A DNA stretch of 64,000 nucleotides from Glycomyces tenuis DSM 44171 (GCF_000427885.1 NZ_ATYW01000002.1:19073-83072), one strand, 5' to 3'. Positions 43,817 to 53,530 are shown, counted from the first letter of the stretch. Notes: generated by a model not told the origin, from the sequence alone. Made by a program: numbers and translations.

Positions 43817-44995
43817 ATGAAGAAACCAGTGCTCATCACCGCGGTCCTGGCACTCGGCCTCGTCGCCGCCACCGGCACCGCGCACGCGACGGCGCCTCCC
43901 TCCGAAAACCTCGACACCGATCTCCTCGAATCCAAGCTCGACGCGTTCGCGAGGCTGGCCGACCACGCCGTGCTCGCCGAGGTCCGAGACGGGGCCGAGA
44001 CCTGGTCCGAGGCGATCGGACCCAGAAGCCTTGACTCGGACGCTGAGGACGCCAGATCGGATGACCGGGTCCGCATCGGCAGCGCCACCAAGTCGTTCAC
44101 GGCCACCGTCCTCGTCCAGCTCGAAGGCGAAGGCGTGGTCGACCTCGACGACCCGATCGGCGACCACCTTCCCGGTCTCCTGCCCTATGAGGAGGATCCG
44201 ACCGTTCGTCAGATCCTCACGCACACCAGCGGCCTGATCGACTTCCTGCCGCGTCTCTACCCGTCGCTGGCCGAGGGCGACATCAGCGACATCCGCGAGG
44301 GCTACCGGACCGACTACGAACCGGAAGAGCTCATCGGCATCGCCACCGAAGACCCGCTGCTGTTCGAACCAGGCACCGGCTATTCGTACTCCAACGCGGG
44401 CTACATGGTCCTCGGCCTGCTCATCGAAGGACTGACCGGCAACACGCTCGGCCACGAGCTCGAAGCACGGATCCTCGAACCCGCCGGCCTCGACCGCACC
44501 TACTTCCTGGACGAGCACCGCGACGGCATCCGCGGCCCCCACCCGGTGCCGTACATCACGACCGGCGAGAGCGACGAGCCGTACTTCGACACCACGGCCC
44601 TGTCCACCACGCAGCTGTGGGCCGGCGGCGGGATCGTCTCGACGATGGGCGACATGAACGACTTCTACGACGCGCTCACCGACGGGACCCTGCTGACCGA
44701 CGAGCAATTGGCCGAGGCCACCGACTTCGTCGACACCGGCTCGGATTTCCAGTATGGGCTGGGCCTGTTCGGGCAGCGGTTCGGCTGCCCCGACGACCCC
44801 GAGGAGGTCTTCATCGGGCACACCGGCGACGCTCTCGGACATGAACTGTCGTCGTTCCACTCCATCGACGGCGAACGGCAGGTCACGGTGGCCTGGAACA
44901 TCGGTGACAAGCACGGATACACCGACCCCGACACCTTCGACGAAACGCTGCGCGCGTTCCTCGTTGCCGGACTGTGCGGCACCGACCCCGAATGA
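43817..44995 (+). CDS. Secreted beta-lactamase-fold serine hydrolase
   Basis: 392 aa, S12 family. A signal peptide of about 25 residues (GTAHATAP) without a lipobox, so it should be released. SATK at 89-92, YSN at 191-193 and HTG in FIGHTGDALGHE complete the three S12 motifs; HTSGL and the GGGIVSTMGDM helix are also typical. A D-Ala-D-Ala carboxypeptidase or esterase role is likely. The ATG at 43817 is 7 nt after TAGCCT, so the transcript may be leaderless. A short hairpin follows. Confidence 0.88.
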   Translation: MKKPVLITAVLALGLVAATGTAHATAPPSENLDTDLLESKLDAFARLADHAVLAEVRDGAETWSEAIGPRSLDSDAEDARSDDRVRIGSATKSFTATVLVQLEGEGVVDLDDPIGDHLPGLLPYEEDPTVRQILTHTSGLIDFLPRLYPSLAEGDISDIREGYRTDYEPEELIGIATEDPLLFEPGTGYSYSNAGYMVLGLLIEGLTGNTLGHELEARILEPAGLDRTYFLDEHRDGIRGPHPVPYITTGESDEPYFDTTALSTTQLWAGGGIVSTMGDMNDFYDALTDGTLLTDEQLAEATDFVDTGSDFQYGLGLFGQRFGCPDDPEEVFIGHTGDALGHELSSFHSIDGERQVTVAWNIGDKHGYTDPDTFDETLRAFLVAGLCGTDPE

Positions 44996-44996
44996 G

Positions 44997-45020
44997 GCGG
45001 CGCAGTCGACGATGCGCCGC
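44997..45020 (+). terminator. Hairpin after the serine hydrolase gene
   Basis: GCGGCGCA (44997-45004) and TGCGCCGC (45013-45020), 8-bp perfect stem with an 8-nt loop and TTG after it, directly after the stop codon. Confidence 0.6.
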
Positions 45021-45191
45021 TTGACGCTGAACTGAGAGGATTCCGCCGATGCCTGTGACGCGCCGGAAAGTTCAGCCCGCAGCCTAGGACCGAGACTTTG
45101 CAGGTGGTCGATCGCATGAAGACATCGCTGGTCTTCGAGGGCGTCGAGTCGCCGGAGCTCGGCCCCGATGTGCTTGCGGCGGGAACCGGCG

Positions 45192-46391
45192 TCATCGGCG
45201 CCTCAGCGAGAACCCGACCGTGACCGCGGTTGCGATCGTGAGGAGCGGGACGAGCGCGGACATGGTGGAGACGAGCCCGATCATGTCGGCCATGGTGCCG
45301 ATGAGTCCGGGCCCGAGCAGGATGCCCATGTAGGCGAAGCTCGTGAACCGCGCGACGGCCACCGCGGCCGAGGCGTCGTCGGAGGCTGCGCGACCGACTT
45401 CGCTGAACAGCAGCGGCAGCTGGACCGACAGCCCCAGTCCGCCGACGGCGAAGCCTCCGATGGCGGCGAGTGGTTCGCTCGCCCCGATCCCGACCGCCAG
45501 CCCGGCGATGCCCAGGGCGCCTCCGATGGCGAATACCGATCGCGCGCCCCAGCGGGTCGCCGCCGCGTCTCCGAGGGTGCGACCGACGGTCTGGCCCAGC
45601 GCGTAGCCGGTGAGGGCTCCCGCGCTGAGGGTGAGGGAGGCGCCGCGCGCGTCGTGCAGGAGCACGCCGCCCCAGCCGAGGACGCCGCCCTCGCACACCA
45701 TGAGCACCGCCGCCGTCAGGCCGAGAAGGACCGTATTCCTCGACCATCGCACCCGCCGCCGCGGTGGGGCGACGTCCGGAGCGCGCTCTCGGTCATCGGG
45801 ACGTGGTTGCCGCAGGTGCCGCATTGCGAACAGTCCGCCAGTGAGGGCGACGACCGCGACCACTGCGCATCGGGCTGGCAGGTCCATTGCGGCGGCGGCC
45901 ATCGCGCCCATCGCGAGGGACGCGGCGACGGCGCTCACGCTCCAGGCAGCGTGGCAACTGCCGAGCACGCGGCGATCGGTTCGCCGTTCGACGCCCACTG
46001 CGTGAGCGTTCATAGCCGCGTCCGTGGTGCCGTGGACGAGACCGAATACGGTGACCACGGCGAGCAGCCAGCCGAACCCTGGCACGAACCCCAACGCGAC
46101 CAGCAGCGGCGGCATCGTCAGCAGTGAACGGCGGAGCACCGCGCCGCTGCCGACGGCCGACACGAGTCTCCCGGCGGCCTGCATCGCTACGAGCGCGGAG
46201 AGGGCGAACACGAGGCTGACCAGCCCTATCCCGCTGTCGCTCAACCCGTGCGCCGATTTGAGCGCCGGCAGCGACACGATGTAGGCGGCGCATACCAAGC
46301 CGTTCAGGAAGAACACGGAACGGACCGGCCATCGGCCGGTATCGCTCGCCGTCGGCTGCCGCGACCCTTCGACCATCACCGCTGCGGACAT
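45192..46391 (-). CDS. MFS transporter, YfcJ/FucP-like type
   Basis: 399 aa, 12 predicted helices. Features include FFLNGLVCAAYIVSLPALKS, GVERRTDRRVLGSCHAAWSV and an inverted motif A-like loop. Closest in pattern to the sugar- or drug-exporting MFS_1 proteins that show GxxxD/HxxxS in helix 5; the substrate is unknown. The ATG at 46391 has GAGAGGGG 5 nt upstream and is preferred over the longer frame. Transcribed alone on the minus strand, between two empty stretches. Confidence 0.85.
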   Translation of the reverse strand: MSAAVMVEGSRQPTASDTGRWPVRSVFFLNGLVCAAYIVSLPALKSAHGLSDSGIGLVSLVFALSALVAMQAAGRLVSAVGSGAVLRRSLLTMPPLLVALGFVPGFGWLLAVVTVFGLVHGTTDAAMNAHAVGVERRTDRRVLGSCHAAWSVSAVAASLAMGAMAAAAMDLPARCAVVAVVALTGGLFAMRHLRQPRPDDRERAPDVAPPRRRVRWSRNTVLLGLTAAVLMVCEGGVLGWGGVLLHDARGASLTLSAGALTGYALGQTVGRTLGDAAATRWGARSVFAIGGALGIAGLAVGIGASEPLAAIGGFAVGGLGLSVQLPLLFSEVGRAASDDASAAVAVARFTSFAYMGILLGPGLIGTMADMIGLVSTMSALVPLLTIATAVTVGFSLRRR

Positions 46392-46838
46392 GGCTGCCCC
46401 TCTCGTCCACCCGGCCTTGTGCCGGGCCCTTGTCAAGACGACGATCCAGCGACACCGGAATCGACATGTTCCATCGCGATCTGCGAGAAAACCGACTTGC
46501 GGTCGCGGAGCGATCAGACCAGATCGAGTCCATGGCCCGGCGGGAGCCCGGACAAGCAATCGAGGGGCGTGACGAATGCGGCGGTCAATGCGACCGAACG
46601 GTGGAGACAGCGCTTGGCCCGGGACCTCACTCGAACGCAGGATCCGCTACGCCGGGTGCCCCCTGGCTTGAACCTCGGCGCGCTGGAGGCCGCGGGCACC
46701 ACCGGGGTCCACACTGCTCGGACGGCCGCCGACGGCAGCCCTGTGGCCGTTGCCAGGACCGCAGCCAACTGGATTCGACGGCGTAGCCCGCTTCATTGGT
46801 TGCAGCCGTAGTCGGTCTCGGCTGGCGGCGGTCGGTCT
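46392..46838. other. No gene seen
   Basis: About 450 bases between the MFS gene and the second ECF42 gene. Only short overlapping frames, without a ribosome site or recognisable product. Confidence 0.5.
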
Positions 46839-48077
46839 TCACCGTGGCAGGTGGTGGCGAACCTCGGCGAGCCGGTCGGAGAGGAATCCGCGTTCGGCGT
46901 CGTTGTCGGTCAAAAGCAGGGCCTCCTCATAGGCTTCGGCCGCCTGCGTCCATTGGTGCAGTTGCCGCTGGAAGTCGGCCCGGACGGCGCTGACGTAGCC
47001 ATAGGTCGCCAGCGCCGGCTCGTCTGAAAGGGCGGCAAGCGCCTCGAGGCCGGCTCGCGGGCCGTCGCGCAGGCCCACCGCCACGGCCCGGTTGAGCTCG
47101 ACGACCGGCGAGGGCCACACGCGGCGCAGGACATCGTACAGCCCGACGATCTCCGTCCAATCGGTCTGCTGCCACGTGGGCGCCTCGCTGTGCACCGCCG
47201 CGATCGCGGCCTCGACGGCGTACCGTGTCGGCGGCCGACGCCGCAGCGCGTCGGTCAGCAGCCCGACGCCCTCCTCGATCATCCGGCGGTCCCAGCGGGT
47301 GCGATCCTGCTCCGACAAGAGCAGCAGCCGGCCCGTGGCCGACAGACGGGTCTCCGCACGCGCGTCGATGAGCAGCATGAGTGCGAGCAAGGCGCTCGCC
47401 TCGGCGTCGTTCGGCATGAGCAGGTGCAGCATGCGAGCCAGATTCAGCGCGCTGTCCACCAGGTCGCGGCGCACCAGTTCGGTGCCGACCGGTGCCGTGT
47501 GGCCGGTGGTGAAGACCAGGTGGACCACCTCCAGGACGGGGCCGAGTCGCTCAGCCAGCTGGTCCGGCGAGGGCACCCGATACGGGATCCGTGCCGTGGC
47601 GATCTTCTTCTTGGCCCGGGCGACCCGCGCGGCCATGGCGTCCTCCGACACCAGGAACGCGCGGGCCACCTCGACCGTCGACAGCCCGCACACCAGCCGC
47701 AGTGTCAGGGCGACCTGGGCCTCGCGGGACAAAGCGGGGTGGCAGCAGGTGAAGACCAGCCGCAGGCGATCGTCGTCAAGGGCGTCCTCGGGCCCGGGCG
47801 TCGACTCGTCCAGCACCAGCTTCGGCAACGTCCGCTGCCACACCTGCCTGCGGCGCATCACATCCAGGGCCCGATTGCGCGCGGTGGTCGTCAGCCAGGC
47901 GCCGGGCCGATGCGGGATGTCCGAGGCCGTCCAAGTCCGCAACGCCTGCGCGTAGGCCTCTTGCGTGCACTCCTCCGCGAGGTCAAGGTCGCGGGTCAGG
48001 GCCGCGGTGGCAGCGAGGACCCGGGACCATTCGTGGCGGTGCGCTCGCGCCAGTGCCGCCACGACCTCCTCGCTCAT
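46839..48077 (-). CDS. ECF42-type sigma factor with helical extension
   Basis: 412 aa, the same architecture as the protein at 37559: region 2 (TRDLDLAEECTQEAYAQALR, ARNRALDVMRRR), region 4 (STVEVARAFLVSEDAMAARV) and a long TPR-like tail. The two are clear paralogues but differ in the linker (TLPKLVLDESTPGPEDALD here). The start at 48077 overlaps the stop of the DGPF gene. So the window has two complete ECF42/DGPF pairs in about 11 kb, on opposite strands. Confidence 0.92.
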   Translation of the reverse strand: MSEEVVAALARAHRHEWSRVLAATAALTRDLDLAEECTQEAYAQALRTWTASDIPHRPGAWLTTTARNRALDVMRRRQVWQRTLPKLVLDESTPGPEDALDDDRLRLVFTCCHPALSREAQVALTLRLVCGLSTVEVARAFLVSEDAMAARVARAKKKIATARIPYRVPSPDQLAERLGPVLEVVHLVFTTGHTAPVGTELVRRDLVDSALNLARMLHLLMPNDAEASALLALMLLIDARAETRLSATGRLLLLSEQDRTRWDRRMIEEGVGLLTDALRRRPPTRYAVEAAIAAVHSEAPTWQQTDWTEIVGLYDVLRRVWPSPVVELNRAVAVGLRDGPRAGLEALAALSDEPALATYGYVSAVRADFQRQLHQWTQAAEAYEEALLLTDNDAERGFLSDRLAEVRHHLPR

Positions 48078-48430
48078 CGGTGGTCCACCACCGGGCGTAT
48101 CTCCACCCCGCTGTGACCGGCAGTCGCTTCGTACAGGTGCCCGGCCAGAGCCATCACCTCGTCGAGGTCACCGGCCTCGATCAGGTAGTAGCCGCCCACC
48201 GCCTCCTTGGTCTCCAGGAACGGCCCGTCGGTCACGGCCAGCCGCCCTTCGGCGTCCGCGCGCAGTGTCGTGGCGACGCTGGCCGGCTCCAGCTCCCGGC
48301 CGTCGAGAACGGCCGACCCGGCCGCGGCGACCAGCGCACGATGCCCTTCGACCAGCGCCTGTCGCTCTTGATCGGGCATCCCGGCCCATCGCCGCTCGTC
48401 GCCGTGAATGAGAAGCAGATACTTCGGCAT
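48074..48430 (-). CDS. YciI/DGPF-domain protein, ECF42 partner
   Basis: 118 aa. Starts PKYLLLIHGDERRW and carries VTDGPFLETKEAVGGYYLIE and GVEIRPV, the DGPF hallmark and the family end. AAAGGA lies 8 nt before the ATG at 48430; an ATG at 48439 in frame is an alternative. Coupled by a 4-base overlap to the sigma factor gene, as in the first pair. Confidence 0.9.
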   Translation of the reverse strand: MPKYLLLIHGDERRWAGMPDQERQALVEGHRALVAAAGSAVLDGRELEPASVATTLRADAEGRLAVTDGPFLETKEAVGGYYLIEAGDLDEVMALAGHLYEATAGHSGVEIRPVVDHR

Positions 48431-48623
48431 GACAGCCATCCTTTCGCAACAGCCCCCGATGGGCTCGTCTACAGATACGACGAACGCGGCGGGCGCCGGA
48501 TCGACAACTCCGGGAAGAACTTTTCCCAGGACCAGCCCGACTGCGAGCCCGCCCGCCACCGGACCATGGCGGCTCGATCGTTCCGTCCGCGAAGGCCCGT
48601 GTTCTCCGGGGCGCGTTCGCGGC

Positions 48624-49331
48624 TCAGGTTGTGATGAAATCGATTGCGGCTGCGCGGAACTCTGGCGACATCAGCGCGCCGCCGTGGTCTCCGGGCACGG
48701 AAAGGAACGTCGCCGTCGGGATGCCCGCGGCGAGGGCTTCAAGCGCTGCGGCGCCGTCGTCGGTGCCGCAGACGATGAGCGTCGGCACCGTCGGCACGTC
48801 GGCCGCAGCGTCGAACGCCTCGATCTGGAGCCCTTCGATGAGCCACAGCGCAGTGACCGTATCGACGCCGTTCGAGGTGATCATGCCGGCGAGCATGCCG
48901 ATGCTCTCGTCAGGCGGCTCGATCTCGCCGCGGGTGACGGCGCCGAGCAAGTCGATGTCGATGTCGGTGCGCCGGCTCGGGTCCATGCCGCCGAGTACGA
49001 GGCGGCGCACCCGGCCGGTCGCGGCAAGGGTCCAGGCGAGTCGGGCGCCGAGGGAGTAACCGACGACGTCGGCCCGCTCCTGCCCGGTGGTGTCGATCGC
49101 GTCCACCATGGCGGCCACGATCGCCGAAGGTGGGATCGTGCCGCGGTCGGCGGTGGGGGAGTCGCCATGTCCGGGGAGGTCGATGCCGACCGCGCCGCGC
49201 CCGGCGTCGGCCAGCGACTGGGGCCAACCGGGGTCGATCCAGTCCAGTTTCGTGCTGCGATGGAGGCCGTGCAAGAGCAGTACAGGTTGCTCGCCGGGAA
49301 ACGGATGGACGGCCAACGCTGGCGGAGTCAT
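48624..49331 (-). CDS. Alpha/beta hydrolase (serine type)
   Basis: 235 aa. HG oxyanion motif LLLHGLHRSTKLDW, elbow GYSLGA with nucleophile Ser93, acid in CGTDDGAA (about 187) and His in PGDHGGAL (about 215), so the triad is complete. The small size and acidic lid suggest a lactonase- or esterase-like enzyme; substrate unknown. Transcribed alone; the ATG at 49331 is used because the ORF is closed just upstream. Confidence 0.85.
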   Translation of the reverse strand: MTPPALAVHPFPGEQPVLLLHGLHRSTKLDWIDPGWPQSLADAGRGAVGIDLPGHGDSPTADRGTIPPSAIVAAMVDAIDTTGQERADVVGYSLGARLAWTLAATGRVRRLVLGGMDPSRRTDIDIDLLGAVTRGEIEPPDESIGMLAGMITSNGVDTVTALWLIEGLQIEAFDAAADVPTVPTLIVCGTDDGAAALEALAAGIPTATFLSVPGDHGGALMSPEFRAAAIDFITT

Positions 49332-49714
49332 AGCCCTACTCTTTCAGGGGTGGGCGCGATTCTCAAGTGTCGACCTCTGCCGTGGGCACCCAAGCCAACC
49401 GAACGCCGCATGTCTCGGGCGAGTCCGGAGTAACGTGCGGTGATTGGAGTTCCTCCATGGATTCTGAATGCGGCTTGAGATGCAAGGAGGCTCAAGTGAA
49501 TTCACGAAGCAGATCCGTTACTATCGTGATTGGCCGGTCCTGTCACTGTACCGCTGGCTCATTGCCTTGGCATCACTGATCTGGCTACCCGGATAGTAGG
49601 AACGGGATTCGTCGGATTTCTGACAGCGCCAATTCGTATCCTCCTACTTCATGACGAAACCTCCACTTGCTACGGTGACGAAATCGTAGGACCCGGCCGC
49701 AGGTGGAGGATGCC
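49332..49714. other. No gene seen
   Basis: About 380 bases, more AT-rich than the surroundings. It probably holds the promoter of the following ESX-like pair. GGAGG at 49706-49710 is that gene's ribosome site. Confidence 0.5.
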
Positions 49715-50050
49715 ATGGCAGGCGGCAGCAGAAGTTTCGACCCCGAGTCGGCCCAAGCGTTCACCGACCTTCTCACCAGTCAAGTCGATCTCATCGACAC
49801 GCAGATCATCGAGGGCTATTTCAAAGGGAACGGCGTGCTCACTCGGATGCCGGCCTTCGGGGTCGGCGAGAACGCCGAGGAGCTCGGCGGAAAGTACCGG
49901 GAGTTCCACGGCGGCGTCTGGGACGACTTGCATGTCGTCCGCGCCGACCTGCTCGGGTACATAACCGTGCTCCAAGACATGATCGAGAACCACGTGGAGT
50001 CCGACAGCGCCTCCGCTCAGGAACTCCAAGCGGCCAATCCGGAGAGTTGA
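49715..50050 (+). CDS. Small helical protein of an ESX-like pair
   Basis: 111 aa, all-helical. Residues 7-50 and 60-105 look like two long helices around a YREFHGGVWDDLHVV turn, similar to WXG/PE-type partner proteins. The ATG at 49715 has GGAGG 5 nt upstream; GTG 49703 overlaps that site. It lies 5 bases before a large Gly/Pro-rich protein gene, a pairing often seen for type VII secretion substrates. No C-terminal YxxxD/E export motif stands out, so secretion is inferred only. Confidence 0.6.
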   Translation: MAGGSRSFDPESAQAFTDLLTSQVDLIDTQIIEGYFKGNGVLTRMPAFGVGENAEELGGKYREFHGGVWDDLHVVRADLLGYITVLQDMIENHVESDSASAQELQAANPES

Positions 50051-50055
50051 CGACC

Positions 50056-51636
50056 ATGACCGACCGAACCGCTCCCTCCGCGGAACTCGACGATCAGATC
50101 TACGATTCGAGCTCCAGCGACATTCTCCACAGCCGGCTCCTCGATTCCAGGGCCGGATGCGACAGCAACGGCAGCGCGTGCGGCAACACCGAGAACTCCC
50201 CCGGCCACCCGCTGGAATGGGACTGGATCAAACTCGCGGCACCGCTCCCGACGCACAACACCGGCATCGATCTCCAAAGCCATCCCAACGTCGCCTATCC
50301 GGGGGAAGGACTCAGCGGCGCCATCCGCGAGGCGCTGCGTCCTCCTGGGATCGCGGACCACTCGATCGAACTCATCTGCGACGACGGCTGGAACGCCCTG
50401 CTCGACTCCGAGCTCAGCGATATGCCGGACCTACTGGACCTCAAGCTGGGCGAACTCTCCCAAACCTGGTCGGGCGAGGACTTCGATGCCTTCGCCGAGG
50501 AGGTGACCGCGACGGTGAGCAAGGCGCGGCGACTGCTCACCGACATCGAGCAGGGTTTCAGCGAACTGAAAGACGCCGGCGAAGCGATCTACGCAGCGCA
50601 AGGCGAGGGCGGTGGGATGCTCTACCCGGCCCCGATGGTCTGGAAGGCCGAGCCCGGAAACTACGGCCAAGGTTCGAAGATCCACGTCCGTCCTCCGTTC
50701 ACCGACGGGGACTGCGCGAAAACTCGGGACGAAGGCGAGGTCTGGCGGATGCTCGGGCTCGGGACCGACATGGACGCGGTCCACGAGCAGAACGTCGAGG
50801 CCCGGGCCGAAGTGCTCATCCAGCGAGACGCCGCACGCGACGTGGCTCCCAACCCGAGCTCGGCGCGGGCCCTCGCCGAGGAAGAGTACGAAGCCCACTT
50901 CGACGACTTCTCCTACCGCAAGGCCGAGGAGCATCGGCTCATCGCCGCGGGCCACAATGACGTCCTGCAGTCGGCGGTGTACAACGTGCAGGACGCCCAG
51001 TCCCGGCCCGCTCTCGCAGTGGCGACAGCGACCCCGTCCACTGTCGCTGACGACGAGGCCCTCGGTCACGACCGGCCCTCGCTCACTTCCCCGCCTCCGC
51101 CCGATCCGATCCCGTCACCGAGCATGGCCGACTACAACCCGCCCGAATCGCAGCCGACGGACTACGGCTTTCCGTCACCCGATACGGAGGGAACCATCAG
51201 CCCGCCGTCCGGAAGTCCGTCCGGTTCCCATGGTCCGGGATCGGATCTGACCAGTTCAGACCCGACCGGCTCGGACCCTTGGGAATCCGCGACCGGGGCC
51301 GATGGCGACGTCGGCGGCGGTCTCGCCTCGGGCGGAGGCCTCGGCGGCGGGGCAGGCGCCGGGCTCGGGGCCGGCAGCGGCGGCATCGGTTCGGGCGCGG
51401 GCGGCGCCGGTTCGGGAATGGTCGCCGCTCCCGGCGGAGCCGGCGGTCTACGCTCCCCGGCCAGTCTCGCCGCCAACCGTATCGCCGGCGCCCGCGGCGG
51501 AATGCCCGGTGCGCCCGGCGCGCGCGGAGCGGCGACGAACGACGACGCCGTGAACGGCCGGGAGACTTGGCTGCTGGAGGACGATGAGGAGATCTGGGGG
51601 CCCAAGATCGATGAGGAGGGCGATCCCCTCGCCTGA
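50056..51636 (+). CDS. Large protein with Gly/Ser/Pro-rich tail, ESX-substrate-like
   Basis: 526 aa from ATG 50056 (GGAGAG 9 nt upstream); the TTG at 50047 is too close to that site. Residues about 110-270 are helical with WSGEDFDAFAEEVTATVSKA, a WxG-type turn. The tail from about 330 is Pro/Ser-rich, and about 405-480 is Gly-rich (GGGLASGGGLGGGAGAGLGA), ending in an acidic RETWLLEDDEEIWGPKIDEE. This layout recalls ESX-secreted PPE-like proteins of actinomycetes. Function unknown. The partner upstream probably forms a heterodimer with it. Confidence 0.6.
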   Translation: MTDRTAPSAELDDQIYDSSSSDILHSRLLDSRAGCDSNGSACGNTENSPGHPLEWDWIKLAAPLPTHNTGIDLQSHPNVAYPGEGLSGAIREALRPPGIADHSIELICDDGWNALLDSELSDMPDLLDLKLGELSQTWSGEDFDAFAEEVTATVSKARRLLTDIEQGFSELKDAGEAIYAAQGEGGGMLYPAPMVWKAEPGNYGQGSKIHVRPPFTDGDCAKTRDEGEVWRMLGLGTDMDAVHEQNVEARAEVLIQRDAARDVAPNPSSARALAEEEYEAHFDDFSYRKAEEHRLIAAGHNDVLQSAVYNVQDAQSRPALAVATATPSTVADDEALGHDRPSLTSPPPPDPIPSPSMADYNPPESQPTDYGFPSPDTEGTISPPSGSPSGSHGPGSDLTSSDPTGSDPWESATGADGDVGGGLASGGGLGGGAGAGLGAGSGGIGSGAGGAGSGMVAAPGGAGGLRSPASLAANRIAGARGGMPGAPGARGAATNDDAVNGRETWLLEDDEEIWGPKIDEEGDPLA

Positions 51637-51749
51637 CCCTCGGACACCCCCGTGCAAGGAGTCGACCGTCGACAGGCCTCTCGGCCGTGGCACACGAGAA
51701 AGGGTCGACCGCAGCCATGGGCCTGCCTCTCGTTCCCGTCGTGGCGCAA

Positions 51750-51977
51750 GCCCGCCTGGACCGAATGGGCCGTCTCGCGGGCTGCGCGGACCAGTCGTTT
51801 GACGCTGCGGATGCTGATGCCGCAGGTCGCCGCGAGGTCGTTGTGCGGGGTGCCGTCGCTGAACGCGACAGCGATCTCGCGTCGCTGGTCAGCGGTGAGC
51901 CTGCGGTCCAGCGCGTGTGGTCGCGTCGCGGGCGCGGCGTCCGGGAACGACGGTTTCCGCGTGGGAGCCGGGGCGCT
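51750..51977 (-). pseudogene. HTH element copy 7, remnant
   Basis: The minus strand reads SAPAPTRKPSFPDAAPATRP, then HALDRRLTADQRREIAVAFS with GTPHNDLAATCGISIRSVKR, the family's linker and complete HTH, directly after the stop of the VOC gene at 51978. The N-terminal signature and the hairpin are missing. It has no start codon of its own. Confidence 0.7.
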
Positions 51978-52454
51978 TCAGGAGTCGCCGCGGTAGGCCC
52001 GGTCGAGTTCGGCGATGTCGATTCTGGTCATCCGGTAGGTCGCCTCGACCACACGCTGCGATCCCTCGGGATCGGAGCCGTAGATGTAGTCCTCGGCCAC
52101 TGCGGCGGTGATCTGCCAGGGAAGTCCGTAGCGGTCGGTGAGCCAGCCGCAGACCTGGGTCTCGCCGTCCTCGCCGAGCCGCTGCCACAGGTCGTCGATC
52201 TCGGCTTGGGTATCGCAGCGCACCAGCAGCGAGGCGCCTTCGGCGAAGGAGAACTCGGGGCCGCCGTTGACGGCGAGGAACTTCTGTCCGAGCATCTCGA
52301 AGCGGATGGTCCGGACCGCTCCCTCCGGCCCGGGCTCGTCGGCGCGGAAACGGGTGATGCCGGTGATCCGGGAGCCCGGGATGACCGAGGTGTAGAACTC
52401 CACGGCCTCTTCGGCCCGGTCCTTGAAGGCGAGGTGGGTGACGATCTCTCGCAT
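51978..52454 (-). CDS. VOC (PhnB-like) protein
   Basis: 158 aa. Begins with REIVTHLAFKDRAEEAVEFY and has FAEGASLLVRCDTQAEIDDL and CGWLTDRYGLPWQI, matching the 3-demethylubiquinone-methyltransferase-like/PhnB group. Such proteins are often next to ECF sigma factors. AAGGAG lies 6 nt before the ATG at 52454; the longer frame is not used. It is co-directional with the ECF gene 80 bases upstream, so the two form an operon. Confidence 0.85.
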   Translation of the reverse strand: MREIVTHLAFKDRAEEAVEFYTSVIPGSRITGITRFRADEPGPEGAVRTIRFEMLGQKFLAVNGGPEFSFAEGASLLVRCDTQAEIDDLWQRLGEDGETQVCGWLTDRYGLPWQITAAVAEDYIYGSDPEGSQRVVEATYRMTRIDIAELDRAYRGDS

Positions 52455-52534
52455 TGGGTTCTCCTTGCGCGTCGGTAGATGCCTGACGTCTGTATAACCC
52501 GCGGTGGTCACCGGATTCATCGCATGGAGTCGGA

Positions 52535-53530
52535 TCAGTTCGGGATTTCCTCGGGAAGGCCGAACATGGTGAGGTCAGCGGTCAGGAAGGAGACCACATC
52601 GGCGATCCCCCCGCCGCGCAGGGCGAGCAAGTCCAGTCCCGCCGACCGGTAGGCGGCCCGGTCCTCGTCCCACAGATAGGTGCCGAATGCGAGCTGCCCG
52701 TTCGCCTGAGCCGGCAGGAAGCGCCACCGCAGCCTCATCGGCTTCGCGATCAGGAACGCCCTGATGCCGGCGGGGCCTTCGAACCATTCGTGCAACGGCG
52801 GCATCGAGTATCTGGCGTCCTCGCTCAGCAACGCCACGATTTCATCGACGTCCCCTTGTTCCCAAGCGCTCGCATACCGGGCGGCCAGTCGGCGCAAACC
52901 GCTCTCGCCCACGTCGCTCAAGGCCGCCTGTTGGCTGCGGTCGGGCCGCCGGGCGCGCATGGTCGCGCGGGCGCGCTGGAGCGCGCTGTTGACCGACGCG
53001 GCCGTGGCGTCCAGCAGCAGCGCGGTTTCGCCGGCGGAGAACTGGAGGACATCGCGCAGCACCAGCACGGCGCGCTGACGGGGCGGTAGGTGTTGCAGTG
53101 CGGCGACGAAGGCCAGCTCCACGCTCTCCCGTGCCACGGAGCGCGCCTCCGGTTCCAGGTCGGCCAGTCCCAGGCGCCGGTCGGGGTACGGTTCCAGCCA
53201 GGCCGTCTCGGCCAGCGGCGCGCCCGGCCCGAGATCGGTGGGAAGCTCGCGGCGGCCGCGCCGCTCGATCAAGGTGAGACACCGGTTGGTGGCGATCTTG
53301 TACAGCCAGGGACGGATCGAACCGCGGCCGTCGAACCCGCCCAACCCTCGCCACGCCCGCACCAGGGCGTCTTGGAGGCCGTCCTCGGCATCGTGCACCG
53401 AGCCGAGCATCCGGTAGCAGTGCGCTTGCAGCTCAGCGCGAAACGGATCCACCAGCCGGTCGAACGCCGCCGGATCGCCCGCCCGCGCGGCGTCGAGCAA
53501 CCGCGCCTCCCGCGCCGCGTCCCGCACCAT
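52535..53530 (-). CDS. ECF sigma factor with C-terminal SnoaL domain
   Basis: 331 aa. Region 2 ([38 protein letters not shown]) and region 4 ([20 protein letters not shown]) are followed by an NTF2/SnoaL-like domain from about residue 215 ([20 protein letters not shown]). This is the SigG/ECF41-like class, in which the added domain replaces an anti-sigma factor. The ATG at 53530 has GGAGG 4 nt upstream; the adjacent GTG is the alternative, with better spacing. The VOC gene follows in the same direction. Confidence 0.88.
   Translation of the reverse strand: MVRDAAREARLLDAARAGDPAAFDRLVDPFRAELQAHCYRMLGSVHDAEDGLQDALVRAWRGLGGFDGRGSIRPWLYKIATNRCLTLIERRGRRELPTDLGPGAPLAETAWLEPYPDRRLGLADLEPEARSVARESVELAFVAALQHLPPRQRAVLVLRDVLQFSAGETALLLDATAASVNSALQRARATMRARRPDRSQQAALSDVGESGLRRLAARYASAWEQGDVDEIVALLSEDARYSMPPLHEWFEGPAGIRAFLIAKPMRLRWRFLPAQANGQLAFGTYLWDEDRAAYRSAGLDLLALRGGGIADVVSFLTADLTMFGLPEEIPN

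Noticed and set aside
30888..44995. The two serine hydrolases as recent duplicates
   Set aside because: They share only the fold motifs; one is a lipoprotein and the third motif differs, so recent duplication is not supported.
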